Assembly: GCA_963734395.1 (NCBI GenBank)
Contig: CAVTGY010000007.1
Coordinates: 620,001-684,000 of the forward strand
Direction of reading: 5' to 3'
DNA length: 64,000 nucleotides
Source of the DNA: Bog-756 sp963734395
GTDB taxonomy: Bacteria; Actinomycetota; Acidimicrobiia; Acidimicrobiales; RAAP-2
Shown piece by piece: positions 16,241 through 25,756 of this stretch. The notes beneath the pieces were generated by a model. The model saw only the letters and a list, made by a program, of their open reading frames with translations. It was not told the DNA's origin and ran no database searches. Each line of letters begins with the position of its first letter. Position 1 is the first letter of the stretch. Both the position numbers and the translations under genes were made by a program.

Positions 16241-17928
16241 ATGGGCTTCACCTGGACCATCATCACCCTGGTCATCGCGCTGGGGCTCACCTGGCGTTAC
16301 CTGGGGTCCTACATGGCCGCGGTCTTCGACGGCCGGGTTCATTTCCTCGGCTGGGCCGAGCGCCCGATCTACCGGGCCCTCGGCACCGGTCCCGAGCAGG
16401 AGCAGAACTGGAAGCGTTACGCCGCCTCCATGGTGATCTTCTCCGCGGTGGCGATGGGGATCACCTACCTGCTCCTCCGTATCCAGGGATCGCTCCCGCT
16501 CAATCCGCAGCACTTCGGCCACGTCGGTCAGGCGCTCAGCTTCAACACCGCGGCGTCGTTCATGACCAACACCAACTGGCAGAACTACGGCGGCGAGACG
16601 ACCATGTCGTACTTCTCCCAGATCGGCGCCCTGACCTTCGAGCAGTTCGTGAGCCCGGCCATCGGCATCGCCGTGGCCATCGGCATGGTCCGGGGCTTCT
16701 CACGGCGCAACTCACCGACCATCGGCAACTTCTGGGTCGACATCACCCGCGCCCTTCTCTACATCTTCTTCCCCATCGCCTTCGTCTTCGGGATCATCAT
16801 CGTCGGCCAGGGTGCGGTGCAGACGCTGGCCGGCACCATCAGCATCCACGATGCGATCAACGGGGTCACCCAGACCATCGCCCGCGGGCCGATCGGCTCC
16901 ATGCAGTCGATCATGCAGCTGGGCAACAACGGGGGAGGCTTCCTCAACGCCAACCAGGCCACACCCTTCGAGAGCCCGACCGGCTTCACCAGCTGGTTGG
17001 ACATCTACCTGCTGCTGGCCATCCCCTTCGCCCTCACCTACACCTTCGGCAAGATGGTCGGCAGTGTCCGCCACGGCGCCGCCCTGCTGGCCGCCATGGT
17101 GATCATCTTCGGGGTGTGGGTGGGCTACACCAGCTACGCCGAGCACAGCAGAACCCGGCGGTGGTCGCGGCCGGGGTGCACTCGACGGTGGGGAACACCG
17201 AGGGCAAGGAGGTCCGCTTCGGCGACACCACCAGCGCCCTGTTCGGGGTGGCATCCACCAACACCTCGACCGGTTCGGCCAACGCCTCCTACGACCGTTC
17301 ACCCCCATCGGCGGCTCTGGGGCTGATGACCGGCATGATGCTCGGGGAGGTGACGCCGGGAGGCACCGGGAGCGGTCTCTACACCATCCTCATCTACGCC
17401 ATCATCGCCGTGTTCATCGGCGGCCTGATGATCGGGCGAACGCCGGAGTACCTGGGCAAGAAGATCCAGGCCAGGGAGGTCAAACTCGCCGGGCTCGGTG
17501 CCCTGGTCATGCCCATCATCGTGCTCGTCTTCACCGCCATCGCCGTGTCGATCCACGCCGGGCGGGCCGGCCCCCTCAACTCGGGTCCCCACGGGTTCTC
17601 CGAGATCCTCTATGGCCTGACCTCGCAGGGGAACAACAACGGCTCGGCCTTCGACGGCCTGACCGGCAACACCACGTTCTACAACGTGATCGGTGCGATC
17701 GACATGCTGATCGGCAGGGTCGGCATCATGATCCCGGCTCTGGCCCTCGGGGGTTCGCTCGCCGCCAAGAACGTGGTGCCCGAGTCGCTCGGGACCTTCC
17801 GCACCGACAACGGCATGTTCGTCGGCCTCACCATCGGCGTCATCGTGATCATCGGTGGCTTGACCTTCTTCCCCGCCCTCGCTCTCGGCCCCATCGTCGA
17901 GCAGCTCAGCCACGGGATGTTCTTCTGA
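16241..17928 (+). CDS. kdpA: KdpA, potassium-translocating subunit (one frameshift)
   Basis: Channel-like subunit of the high-affinity K+ ATPase, SKT superfamily, about ten membrane spans. Corrected length is 562 aa, close to the usual 557. The first half carries NTAASFMTNTNWQNYGGE and the selectivity-filter-like LGNNGGGFLNANQATPFE. One base is missing near 17151, after which NPAVVAAGVHSTVGNTEGKE continues, then GNNNGSAFDGLTGNT and ALGGSLAAKN. All four pore-loop regions are present across the break, so the indel is probably an error. The stop TGA overlaps the kdpB start (17928). Confidence 0.9.
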
Positions 17929-19995
17929 TGACCGTGACCACCACCCAACCAGACCAGCCGGCGCCGACCGAAGCCCATGGCGTGGCCGAGTCCCGCGGCC
18001 TGTTCGACGGCGAGATCCTCCGCAAGGCGCTGGTCGACTCGTTCATCAAGCTGAACCCGGCCTGGTGGAGATCCGGAACCCGGTCATGTTCGTGGTGCTG
18101 GTGGGCACGGTGATCACCTTCATCGAGGCCATCGCCCACCCGGGCATCTTCACCTGGTCCATCACCATCTGGCTGTTCCTGACGGTCATCTTCGCCAACT
18201 TCGCCGAGGCCATGGCCGAGGGACGGGGCAAGGCCCAGGCCGACACGCTGCGCCGGATGCGGTCCGAGACCGAGGCACGGCGCCTACTTCCCGACGGCAC
18301 CGAGGAGCTGGTGCCGGCGGCGACGCTGGCCAAGGGAGACATGGTCGTCTGCGAGGCGGGCGACCTGATCCCCTCCGACGGCGAGATCACCGAGGGCATC
18401 GCCTCGGTCGACGAGTCGGCCATCACCGGCGAGTCGGCCCCGGTCATCCGCGAGTCGGGGGGTGACCGCTCGGCCGTCACCGGCGGGACCAAGGTCCTGT
18501 CCGACCGCATCGTGGTGCGTATCACCGCCGAGCGCGGCCAGACCTTCCTCGACCGGATGATCACCCTGGTCGAGGGGGCCAACCGCCAGAAGACTCCCAA
18601 CGAGATCGCCCTCACCATTCTGTTGGCGGTGCTGACCATCGTCTTCCTCCCGGTGGTGGTGTCGCTCCAGGCGTTCGGCCACTATTCCGGAGCATCGGTC
18701 TCGTGGTCATCCTGATCTCGCTGCTGGTCTGCCTGATCCCGACCACCATCGGCGCGCTGCTGTCCGCCATCGGCATCGCCGGCATGGACCGCCTGGTCCA
18801 GCGCAACGTGCTGGCCATGAGCGGCCGGGCGGTGGAGGCCGCCGGCGACGTGCAGACCCTGCTGCTGGACAAGACCGGCACCATCACCCTCGGCAACCGG
18901 ATGGCGTCGGACTTCTACCCGGTCGGTGGCCACACCGAACAGGACGTGGCCGACGTGGCCCAGCTGGCCTCGCTGGCCGACGAGACCCCCGAGGGCCGCT
19001 CCATCGTGGTGCTGGCCAAGGAGCGCTTCGACATCCGCGAGCGGGAGCTCGAAGGTGAGCACTCCTTCGTGCCCTTCACCGCCCAGACCCGCATGTCCGG
19101 CCTCGACATCGGCAGCCGCCAGATCCGCAAAGGTGCGGCCGACTCGGTCAAGCGGTGGGTGACCGACCAGGGGGGAACCGTTCCCGCCGATCTCGACGCG
19201 ATCGTCGAGCGCGTCTCGCGGGCCGGGTCCACGCCGCTGGTGGTGGCCGACGGTCCGGCCATCCTCGGGGTCATCGAGCTCAAGGACGTGGTCAAGCAGG
19301 GCATCCGGGAGAAGTTCGACGAGATGCGCCAGATGGGCATCCGCACCGTGATGATCACCGGTGACAATCCGCTGACCGCGGCGGCCATCGCCCAGGAGGC
19401 CGGCGTCGACGACTTCCTGGCCGAGGCCACTCCCGAGGCCAAGATGGCCCTGATCAAGTCCGAGCAGGAGGGCGGGAAGCTGATCGCCATGACCGGCGAC
19501 GGCACCAACGACGCCCCGGCCCTGGCCCAGGCCGATGTGGGCGTGGCCATGAACACCGGCACCACTGCGGCCAAGGAGGCCGGCAACATGGTCGACCTCG
19601 ACTCCAACCCGACCAAGCTCATCGACGTGGTCGAGATCGGCAAGCAACTGCTCATCACCCGGGGGTCGCTCACCACCTTTTCCATCGCCAACGACGTGGC
19701 CAAGTACTTCGCCATCATCCCCGCCCTGTTCATCGCCACCTACCCGCAGCTCGAGCCGCTCAACATCATGAAGTTGCACAGTCCCCAGAGCGCGGTGCTG
19801 TCGGCGGTCATCTTCAACGCGCTGGTGATCGTGGCCCTCATCCCGCTGGCGCTTCGAGGAGTCAAGTTCCGTGCGGCCGGTTCTGCGGCCATCCTGCGCC
19901 GGAACGTGTGGATCTACGGGGTGGGCGGAATCATCACTCCCTTCATCTTCATCAAGCTCATCGATCTCATCCTCGTCGCGCTTCACGCCTACTGA
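17928..19995 (+). CDS. kdpB: KdpB, P-type ATPase catalytic subunit (two frameshifts)
   Basis: Catalytic P-type ATPase of KdpFABC. Corrected length is 689 aa. One base is missing near 18060 (after KLNPA; the other frame continues LVEIRNPVMFVVLVG) and another near 18700 (before VVILISLLVCLIPTT). Motifs are intact: TGES in the actuator loop, the phosphorylated Asp in LLLDKTGTITLG, the nucleotide-binding KGAADSVKRW, TGDNPLTAAAIA and GDGTNDAPALAQADVG. Transmembrane FSIANDVAKYFAIIPALF is the Kdp-specific signature. Because every catalytic element survives, the breaks are likely sequencing errors. It is coupled to kdpA and followed by kdpC after 13 bases. Confidence 0.9.
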
Positions 19996-20008
19996 TGGAG
20001 ACTCCCTG

Positions 20009-20695
20009 ATGCTCGTCCACATCCGTCGTGCGGTCGTCCTAGCCGTGGTCGCCCTCATACTGACCTTCGCCTATACCTTTATCGCCACCGGTGTCGACCA
20101 GGTGCTGTTCAAGCACCAGGCCGACGGGTCGATCACCCCCAACGGGTCGACGTCGATCGGGCAGAACTGGTCCATCACCAAATGCCCCGGTCACCCGCTC
20201 GGGAGCTGTGTGTTCCAGGGCCGCCCGGATGCGCTCGGCCCATACGCCAGTACCAAGTTCAATCCCAATCTGCACCCCGGGGACGACCCTCTGTACAGCA
20301 ACGGTCTGACCCAGAGCACCACCGTGGCCTGTTCTTTTCCCACATCGTCTTCACAGCCGATCGACGACATCCCCGGCGAATCGGGTGGGACCAGTCTCGG
20401 CCCACGGTCCAAGGAATTGCTGACCTATACCCAATGCCTGGTGGCCTACTGGCACGCCCGGGGGGTGAACCCCACCCCTGACCTGGTCACCACCTCGGGC
20501 AGCGGGTACGACCCCGACATCACCGCAGCTGACGCGTTGGCGCAGATCCCCATGGTGTCCAAGGCCACCGGCATCGCGCCGTCCACCCTGCAGGCCCTCA
20601 TCGCCAGCCAGAACAACAGCGCCCAGTTCGGTTTCCTGGGCAGCAGCTACATCAACGTCCTGCAGCTGAACGAGGCACTGGTCAAGCTCCGATGA
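20009..20695 (+). CDS. kdpC: KdpC, K+-transporting ATPase subunit C
   Basis: KdpC of 228 aa, a little longer than the usual 190-200. One N-terminal membrane anchor (VVLAVVALILTFAYTFIATG) is followed by a periplasmic/extracellular domain with GSTSIGQNW, FQGRPDALGPYASTKFN and the conserved end SGSGYDPDITAADALAQIP and LNVLQLNEAL-like SSYINVLQLNEALVKLR. KdpC acts as a catalytic chaperone raising the affinity of KdpB for ATP. An insertion around residues 90-135 with two Cys residues accounts for the extra length. ATG 20009 follows a GGAG site. It is uninterrupted. Confidence 0.9.
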   Translation: MLVHIRRAVVLAVVALILTFAYTFIATGVDQVLFKHQADGSITPNGSTSIGQNWSITKCPGHPLGSCVFQGRPDALGPYASTKFNPNLHPGDDPLYSNGLTQSTTVACSFPTSSSQPIDDIPGESGGTSLGPRSKELLTYTQCLVAYWHARGVNPTPDLVTTSGSGYDPDITAADALAQIPMVSKATGIAPSTLQALIASQNNSAQFGFLGSSYINVLQLNEALVKLR

Positions 20696-20724
20696 GCGCT
20701 GCCTGAACGCCACGGGCGCCGGCG

Positions 20725-21883
20725 GTGACTGACTCGGATTCGAGTTCGGTGGAGGCGACCGGACGCTTCCGCGTCTACCTGGGTGCCGCCCCCGGGGTCG
20801 GCAAGACCTACGCCATGCTGAGCGAGGGCCGTCGGCGCAAGCAGCGGGGAACAGATGTGGCCATCGGGTTCGTCGAGTGCCACGGGCGCCAGAGCACCGA
20901 GGAACTGATCGACGATCTCGATGTGATCCGACGCCGGGTGGTGGAGTACCGGGGCTCCCGTTTCGAGGAGATGGATCTCGACGCAGTGCTCGAACGCCAC
21001 CCCCAGGTGGTCCTGGTGGACGAACTGGCCCACACCAACGTTCCCGGCTCGGGCCGCCATCAAGAAACGTTGGCAGGAGGTGGTCGACCTCCTCGACGCC
21101 GACGTCGACGTCATCACCACTGTCAACATCCAGCATCTGGAGGGTATCGCCGACGCCGTGGAACGGATCATCGAGGTTCCCATCCGCGAGCGGGTCCCCG
21201 ATTGGGTGCTGCGGAGGGCCGACCAGATCGAACTGGTGGACTCCTCGCCCGAGCAGCTCCGCCGGCGGATGGTCCACGGGAACATCTATCCGCGGGAGCG
21301 AGTTCCCGAGGCACTGACCCACTATTTCCGCATCGACAACCTGACCGCCCTGCGGGAGCTGGCGTTCCGGTTCCTGGCCGACGAGACCGACGAACAGCTT
21401 CTCGCCTATCTGCAAGACCAGCGGAAGGACTCCGTGTGGGACACCCACGAGCGGATCCTGGTGGGTGTCACCTCCGCACCGGGCACCGACGCCATCGTTC
21501 GTCGTGCCTCGAGGATGGCCTCACGGATCAAGGCCGACCTCCAAGTGGTGAACGTCTCGACCGCCCGGGGACGCCGCCGAGCTGCCGACGACCAGCTGGT
21601 CGCGCTGCAACGGTTGTCGGCCGATGTCGGAGCCGTTTGGAACGAGGTGCGAGGTGACGACCCGGCCGAAGCCCTCTTCGACTTTGCCCGCCGCCGACAC
21701 GTCACCCAGATCGTGGTTGGGTCGAGCGCCCGCAGCCGGTTCCAAGAGATGCTGGGGGGAGGCTCCATCGTGCGCAAGATCTCGCGCCTGGCTGCCTCTG
21801 CGGCCATTGACGTCCACATCATCGCCAGGCGGGAGGCCGATCTGGAGCTGGCCGAAAGGGCAGAGGCCGGTAACGAGTCCTAG
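20725..21883 (+). CDS. Short KdpD: N-terminal KdpD + USP domains without kinase (one frameshift)
   Basis: Stand-alone KdpD sensor domain plus USP-like domain, about 385 aa after correction. GTG 20725 opens the protein; FRVYLGAAPGVGKTYAMLSE is the KdpD nucleotide-loop motif. One extra base near 21058 shifts the frame within LAHTNVPGSGR, and KKRWQEVVDLLDADVDVITT resumes, followed by HGNIYPRERVPEALTHYFR and a USP region with RILVGVTSAPGTDAIVRRAS. The natural stop at 21883 comes right after USP; no membrane or kinase domain follows. Short KdpDs of this kind are known in cyanobacteria such as Anabaena. It follows kdpC on the same strand by 29 bases and is likely part of the kdp operon. Confidence 0.85.
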
Positions 21884-21954
21884 GAGCAGCCACTCCGGCG
21901 CCCCGGTGAGTGGCCGGACTCAACAGGTGCCGGTGGTTGCCCCACTTGGTGTGT

Positions 21955-22821
21955 TCACGGAGCGGTGTCGTCGGGCACCGCTCCCGGCGATCTCCCGGCT
22001 CCGACCGCGCCGTTGGGGGATTCGTCGGCCGCCAGTGCCGCCCCGACCTGATCGGCGACCGCCACCGCCACCAGAAGCCGGTCGTGGAGCACCGGCCTGC
22101 CTGGTGTCGGAGTGAGCAGGAAATGGCCGAGCAACCACCCCCCGCTGCGCACCGGGAGGTCGACGTTCCGAGTGGGCAGGCCGAGGTCGGCGGTCGACCA
22201 GATCTCGTTGCCTATCCTCACTTCGCCAGTGGGCGTCACCCGCGCCACCACGTCGCCGGGGTCGTGGGTGGTGAACCGGCAATCACGCAGAGTGAGCAGC
22301 TCGGTGAGCCCATCGGCCGCCGCCTCCACCACCACCTGGGGATCCTGGCCGGTGGCGGCCAGCTCGGTGACTGCGTGGAGCAGCGCCACCTGATGGCGAC
22401 TCTGCCATGCGGCCGTGCGGTGCTGGCGCCCCCGGGCGGCGAGCTCGCCCACCGTCAGCCCGACCACCAGCAACAGGATTTCGGTGATCAGATCCTGGTC
22501 CCGCGTGATTCGAAACGAGTAGTAGGGGCGAGTGAGGAGGAAATCGAAGGCGAGGGCGGACACCAGGGCAGCCACCGCGGCGGCCAGCCTGCGTCCGGTG
22601 CTGGCCACCGCCACGATGACCACCACCAGGAAGAGGGCGTTGTCCGCGGTGTCCAGCTGATCTCGCCATGGGATCAGCGCTGCGGCCACGACGACGGGAG
22701 CCGCCACCGCGGCCGCCATGATCAAGATGTCGGGAGAGAGCGACCGCTGCGGGCGCACCGCATCCGAGGCAGCCGAGGACTGCTGATTGTGCCATCTGTC
22801 CGGTCTGGTCACCGTTCCCAC
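21955..22821 (-). CDS. DUF4118 membrane sensor protein without kinase domain
   Basis: A 288-aa protein with four membrane spans of the DUF4118 type (about residues 30-125; LVSALAFDFLLTRPYYSFRI is the KdpD-like loop between spans) followed by a GAF-like cytoplasmic region (HAVTELAATGQDPQVVVEAA). There is no HisKA or HATPase. It looks like the middle part of KdpD standing alone, complementing the short KdpD that ends 71 bases away on the other strand. GTG 22821 is the longest start; shorter starts are possible. A role in K+ or envelope sensing is inferred from domain and neighbourhood only. Confidence 0.75.
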   Translation of the reverse strand: MGTVTRPDRWHNQQSSAASDAVRPQRSLSPDILIMAAAVAAPVVVAAALIPWRDQLDTADNALFLVVVIVAVASTGRRLAAAVAALVSALAFDFLLTRPYYSFRITRDQDLITEILLLVVGLTVGELAARGRQHRTAAWQSRHQVALLHAVTELAATGQDPQVVVEAAADGLTELLTLRDCRFTTHDPGDVVARVTPTGEVRIGNEIWSTADLGLPTRNVDLPVRSGGWLLGHFLLTPTPGRPVLHDRLLVAVAVADQVGAALAADESPNGAVGAGRSPGAVPDDTAP

Positions 22822-22913
22822 ACCCCTACTGTCACACGCCCGGAGCCACCTGGAAAGTCCATTCTGTCCGCCGTCCGTTCGCGAATCCCGAATCCGCAGA
22901 TGGGCCGTATCCC

Positions 22914-22955
22914 TGCTGATCCGGTGCTACGGCGTGCTGATTCGGTGCTACGAAG
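22914..22955. repeat. Two 21-bp direct repeats upstream of osmC-like gene
   Basis: TGCTGATCCGGTGCTACGGCG (first 20 bases TGCTGATCCGGTGCTACGGC) is followed directly by TGCTGATTCGGTGCTACGAA, with 17 or more of 21 positions identical. It lies in the 160-base gap between divergent genes, 28 bases before the OsmC start. Tandem 21-bp spacing (two helical turns) suggests a regulator site. Confidence 0.5.
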
Positions 22956-22983
22956 TCGGTATGAAAGGTGTCGGCATGCGGCG

Positions 22984-23433
22984 ATGAACGCCACCAACGC
23001 CGCGCCCACACAGGGCGAGCAGGCCGTCGCCATGGTGACGGTGACCAGCTCCTCGGGGTACCGGGGTGAGATCCGTGCCGGGCGGCATCACTTCGTGGCC
23101 GACGAGGGACCCGGGGTGGGTGGCGACGACGAAGGGCCCAACCCCTATCAGCTGGTGCTGGCCGGCCTGGTCCAGTGCACGGCGGCCACCCTCCGCATGT
23201 ACGCCAACCGCAAGGGGTGGGCGCTGGACGAGGTCACCGTGCGGGCGAGGCTTCTACGCACCGGTGACGGAGCCACCAAGTTGGAGAGGGTCGAACGCTC
23301 GGTCACCGTGACCGGCGACCTCTCGGCCCAGCAGAGGGCGCGCCTGGCAGAGATCGCCGATCGGACCCCGGTCACCCGTACCCTCAAGAAGGGGCTGACC
23401 ATCGACACCACCCTCGATGGGGCGGGCCAGTGA
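22984..23433 (+). CDS. OsmC-family protein
   Basis: OsmC/YhfA-type protein of 149 aa, from ATG 22984. SSSGYRGEIRAGRHHFVADE leads into the redox helix LAGLVQCTAATLRMYANRKG with the peroxidatic-type Cys. The second conserved Cys of peroxidase members (in CPVHRTL) is replaced: here the motif reads DRTPVTRTLKKG. The Thr-containing subfamily is common and may not be a peroxidase. Members are otherwise linked to organic-hydroperoxide or osmotic stress. The KdpD-like genes next door make an osmotic link attractive, but the strand arrangement (divergent from the DUF4118 gene) does not prove it. Confidence 0.85.
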   Translation: MNATNAAPTQGEQAVAMVTVTSSSGYRGEIRAGRHHFVADEGPGVGGDDEGPNPYQLVLAGLVQCTAATLRMYANRKGWALDEVTVRARLLRTGDGATKLERVERSVTVTGDLSAQQRARLAEIADRTPVTRTLKKGLTIDTTLDGAGQ

Positions 23434-23467
23434 TCGCACCTGGTTCGCCGGATGGTTGCCCGATCCG

Positions 23468-24054
23468 ATGACCGCGTGTCCGACCCTGATCACCGAGCGG
23501 CTCATCCTCCGGCCCCAGGAGGAGTCCGACCTCGACGCCTACTACGACATGTTCGTGCAACCGGAGGTGCGAGATTCCCTGCGCCTGCCGGCCACCTACT
23601 CCCGCGGCGATGCGTGGACCGGCATGGCCAAGTGGCGGGGGCAATGGGAGCTCCGCGGCTCCGGTCATTGGGCGGTCGAGGAGCGGGCAACCGGCCAGTT
23701 GGTGGGCAGCGTCGGCCTGCACCGCCCCGAATCTCCGGACTGGCCGGGCCTCGAGGTCGGCTGGACGCTCCATCCGACCTTGTGGGGAAAGGGCTATGCC
23801 ACCGAGGCCGGTGCTGCCTCGATCGACTACGCCTTCGAGGTGATCGGTGTGGACGAGGTGTTCAGTGTGATCCTGCCCTCCAATGTTCGATCCCAGGCCG
23901 TTGCCCGCCGCCTGGGACTGACCTTGATCGAGGAGCGGCTGCTGTCCACCTTCCCCGAGTTGCCTCACGGGATCTGGAGGCTGGGGCGCGACGGCTGGCA
24001 GCCGGTGGAATCCCGGGCGGCCAGAGGCGTCGGACCTGGAGCCTACTGTCCTGA
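23468..24054 (+). CDS. GNAT acetyltransferase, RimJ/RimL type (probable 3' frameshift)
   Basis: GNAT-fold N-acetyltransferase; ATG 23468 opens MTACPTLITERLILRPQEES, the RimJ/RimL-type beginning. Acetyl-CoA-binding motif A is EVGWTLHPTLWGKGYATEAG, with SNVRSQAVARRLG as motif B. The frame as written runs to 24436, 375 bases antisense into the convergent SDR gene; a normal GNAT would end about 190 aa in. A single missing base between about 23990 and 24050 would end it at TGA 24054 (195 aa), eight bases before the SDR stop. I take that as the probable end. The acceptor substrate is unknown. Confidence 0.75.
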
Positions 24055-24061
24055 GGCTCGG

Positions 24062-24833
24062 TCATCGCAAATTGAGACCGCCGTCGACCACGACGACCTC
24101 ACCGGTGACGTACGCCGCCCGCGCCAAGCCGAGGATCACCTCGGCCACGTCCTCCGGGCTCGCTGTCCGCTGGAGCGGCGCCTGGGCGTTTACGTACACG
24201 CGGGCCAACTCCCAATCCGCCGTCCACGGGGTGTCGACCAGCCCCGGCGCCACCACGTTCACCCTGATGTCGGGGCCGAGAACATTGGCCAACAACCTGG
24301 TCATGTGGCTCACGGCCGCCTTCGAGCAGGCGTAGGGGATCGAGCTGCCGGTCGGTCGTTCGCCGGCCACCGAGGAGACGTTGATCACCTGGCCCTCCGC
24401 CGGAGTCCCGCAGGTGGGACGATGCGGCCACGGTGACCTGCCACGTGCCGATGACGTTGACGTCGAAGATGCGTCTCCACACATCGGGGGTGGCCGCCGA
24501 CAGATCGCCGTGGGGAATGACCTGTGTGGTGCCCGCATTGTTGACCAGCACGTCCAGCCGGCCATGGCGGGCGATGACCTCCTCGATCAGATGGCTTGCC
24601 TGGCGTTCATCGGACACGTCGGCCCGGACATAGCTGGCGGCGGGTAGTTCGGCAGCGAGGGCTTCGCCGGCTTCGACCGAGGCAGATGAGTTGACGACCA
24701 CGGTGGCACCCGACGCCGCGAACAGGCGTGCGGTGGCGGCACCGATCCCGGACGAGGAACCGGTTACCAGCACGATGCGGTTTCGAAACGCGGGCTCTCG
24801 GGTGGCGGGCGCGGACGGGAGCGGGGTGGACAT
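24062..24833 (-). CDS. Short-chain dehydrogenase/reductase (one frameshift)
   Basis: Classical SDR of 256 aa after correction. RIVLVTGSSSGIGAATARLF is the NAD(P)-binding TGxxxGIG motif, VLVNNAGTTQV the NNAG strand, NVSSVAGERP the catalytic Ser region and YACSKAAV the YxxxK catalytic motif. One extra base near 24403 shifts the frame between HLRDSGG and GQVINVSSVAG. The C-terminal VTGEVVVVDGGLNLR is standard for 3-oxoacyl-ACP-reductase-like members. A TACACT box six bases before ATG 24833 supports leaderless expression, back-to-back with the FAH gene promoter. The substrate is unknown. Confidence 0.85.
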
Positions 24834-24839
24834 GGGCCG

Positions 24840-24845
24840 AGTGTA
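24840..24845 (-). promoter_or_regulatory. Leaderless-type -10 box for the SDR gene
   Basis: Reverse-strand TACACT then six bases then ATG 24833. The start codons of the SDR and FAH genes are only 38 bases apart, so the two promoters overlap. Confidence 0.45.
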
Positions 24846-24859
24846 GGACCGGGGTGGCC

Positions 24860-24865
24860 TAGGTT
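24860..24865 (+). promoter_or_regulatory. Leaderless-type -10 box for the FAH gene
   Basis: TAGGTT then six bases then GTG 24872. This favours GTG 24872 over the TTG at 24866. Confidence 0.45.
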
Positions 24866-24871
24866 TTGCTG

Positions 24872-25756
24872 GTGCGACTGGTGAGCATGATTGACGGCAG
24901 TCCGCGGACCGGCCTGGTCGTCGGTGACGAGGTGGTCGACCTCACCGATCCGGTGATCGGGCTTCCCGGTGACATGGTGGCCCTTCTGGACCTGGGTGGT
25001 GTCGCATCGTCCCAACTGGTCCGGGCCCCGACCTCCCGGGCGCGTCGGGTTCCCATCGATGCGGCCCGATTGACAGCGCCCGTGGTCCGTCCGCCGTCCT
25101 TCCTCGCCATTGCCCGCAACTACGCCGCGCACATCGACGAACTGGGCCACGACCGTCCCGAGTTCCAGCAATGGTTCTCCAAGCAGCCGACCTGCGTGGT
25201 CGGACCGGATGCCTCCATCGAGGTGCCTGCCGTTTCCTCGTGTGTCGACTACGAGGGGGAGCTGGGCATGGTGATCGGGCGCCGGTGCCGCCATGTTCCT
25301 GCCGACCGGGCCTTGGAAGTCGTCGCCGGGTTCACCGTGGTCAACGACGTCAGCGTGCGGGACTGGCAGTGGCGGTCGCCCACCATGATGATGGGCAAGG
25401 GTTTCGATACCCACGGTCCAACCGGTCCGTGGATCGTGACCACCGACGAAGTCGCCGACCCCCAGGGACTCGGCATCCGCACACGAGTGAACGGCGAGCT
25501 TCGCCAGGACGGCAACACCGCCGACATGATCTTCACCTGTGCGCAGATGATCGAGCACTTGTCGACGGCCTTCACTCTGGAGGTGGGGATGCTGATTTCG
25601 ACCGGTACCCCGGCAGGGGTGGCTGCCGGGGAGGACCCGCCGCGATGGTTGACCGCAGGCGACACGGTGAACGTGGCCATCGAGGGTGTCGGCGAGCTCA
25701 CCAATTCGGTGATCGACGAGCCGACCCCCGACTCGGACGCGTCGGTCGAGCGATGA
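24872..25756 (+). CDS. Fumarylacetoacetate-hydrolase-family protein
   Basis: FAH-superfamily hydrolase/decarboxylase of about 294 aa. The N-terminal lid domain (VRLVSMIDGSPRTGLVVGDE) is followed by FLAIARNYAAHIDELG and the metal-binding core: SSCVDYEGELGMVIGRRCR supplies the Asp/Glu ligands, FTVVNDVSVRDWQ and GKGFDTHGPTGPWIVT are family blocks, and STGTPAGVAAG is the C-terminal motif. Members cleave C-C bonds in aromatic or other catabolic intermediates. The Mg-binding acidic triad appears intact. Its stop overlaps the next start (ATGA at 25753). Confidence 0.87.
   Translation: MRLVSMIDGSPRTGLVVGDEVVDLTDPVIGLPGDMVALLDLGGVASSQLVRAPTSRARRVPIDAARLTAPVVRPPSFLAIARNYAAHIDELGHDRPEFQQWFSKQPTCVVGPDASIEVPAVSSCVDYEGELGMVIGRRCRHVPADRALEVVAGFTVVNDVSVRDWQWRSPTMMMGKGFDTHGPTGPWIVTTDEVADPQGLGIRTRVNGELRQDGNTADMIFTCAQMIEHLSTAFTLEVGMLISTGTPAGVAAGEDPPRWLTAGDTVNVAIEGVGELTNSVIDEPTPDSDASVER

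Noticed and set aside
18682..20058. Long frame antisense to kdpB
   Set aside because: Asp/His-rich mirror translation of kdpB; no motif.
23468..24436. The GNAT frame running to 24436
   Set aside because: The last 375 bases would be antisense to the SDR gene and have no GNAT-like content; an indel before 24054 explains it better.
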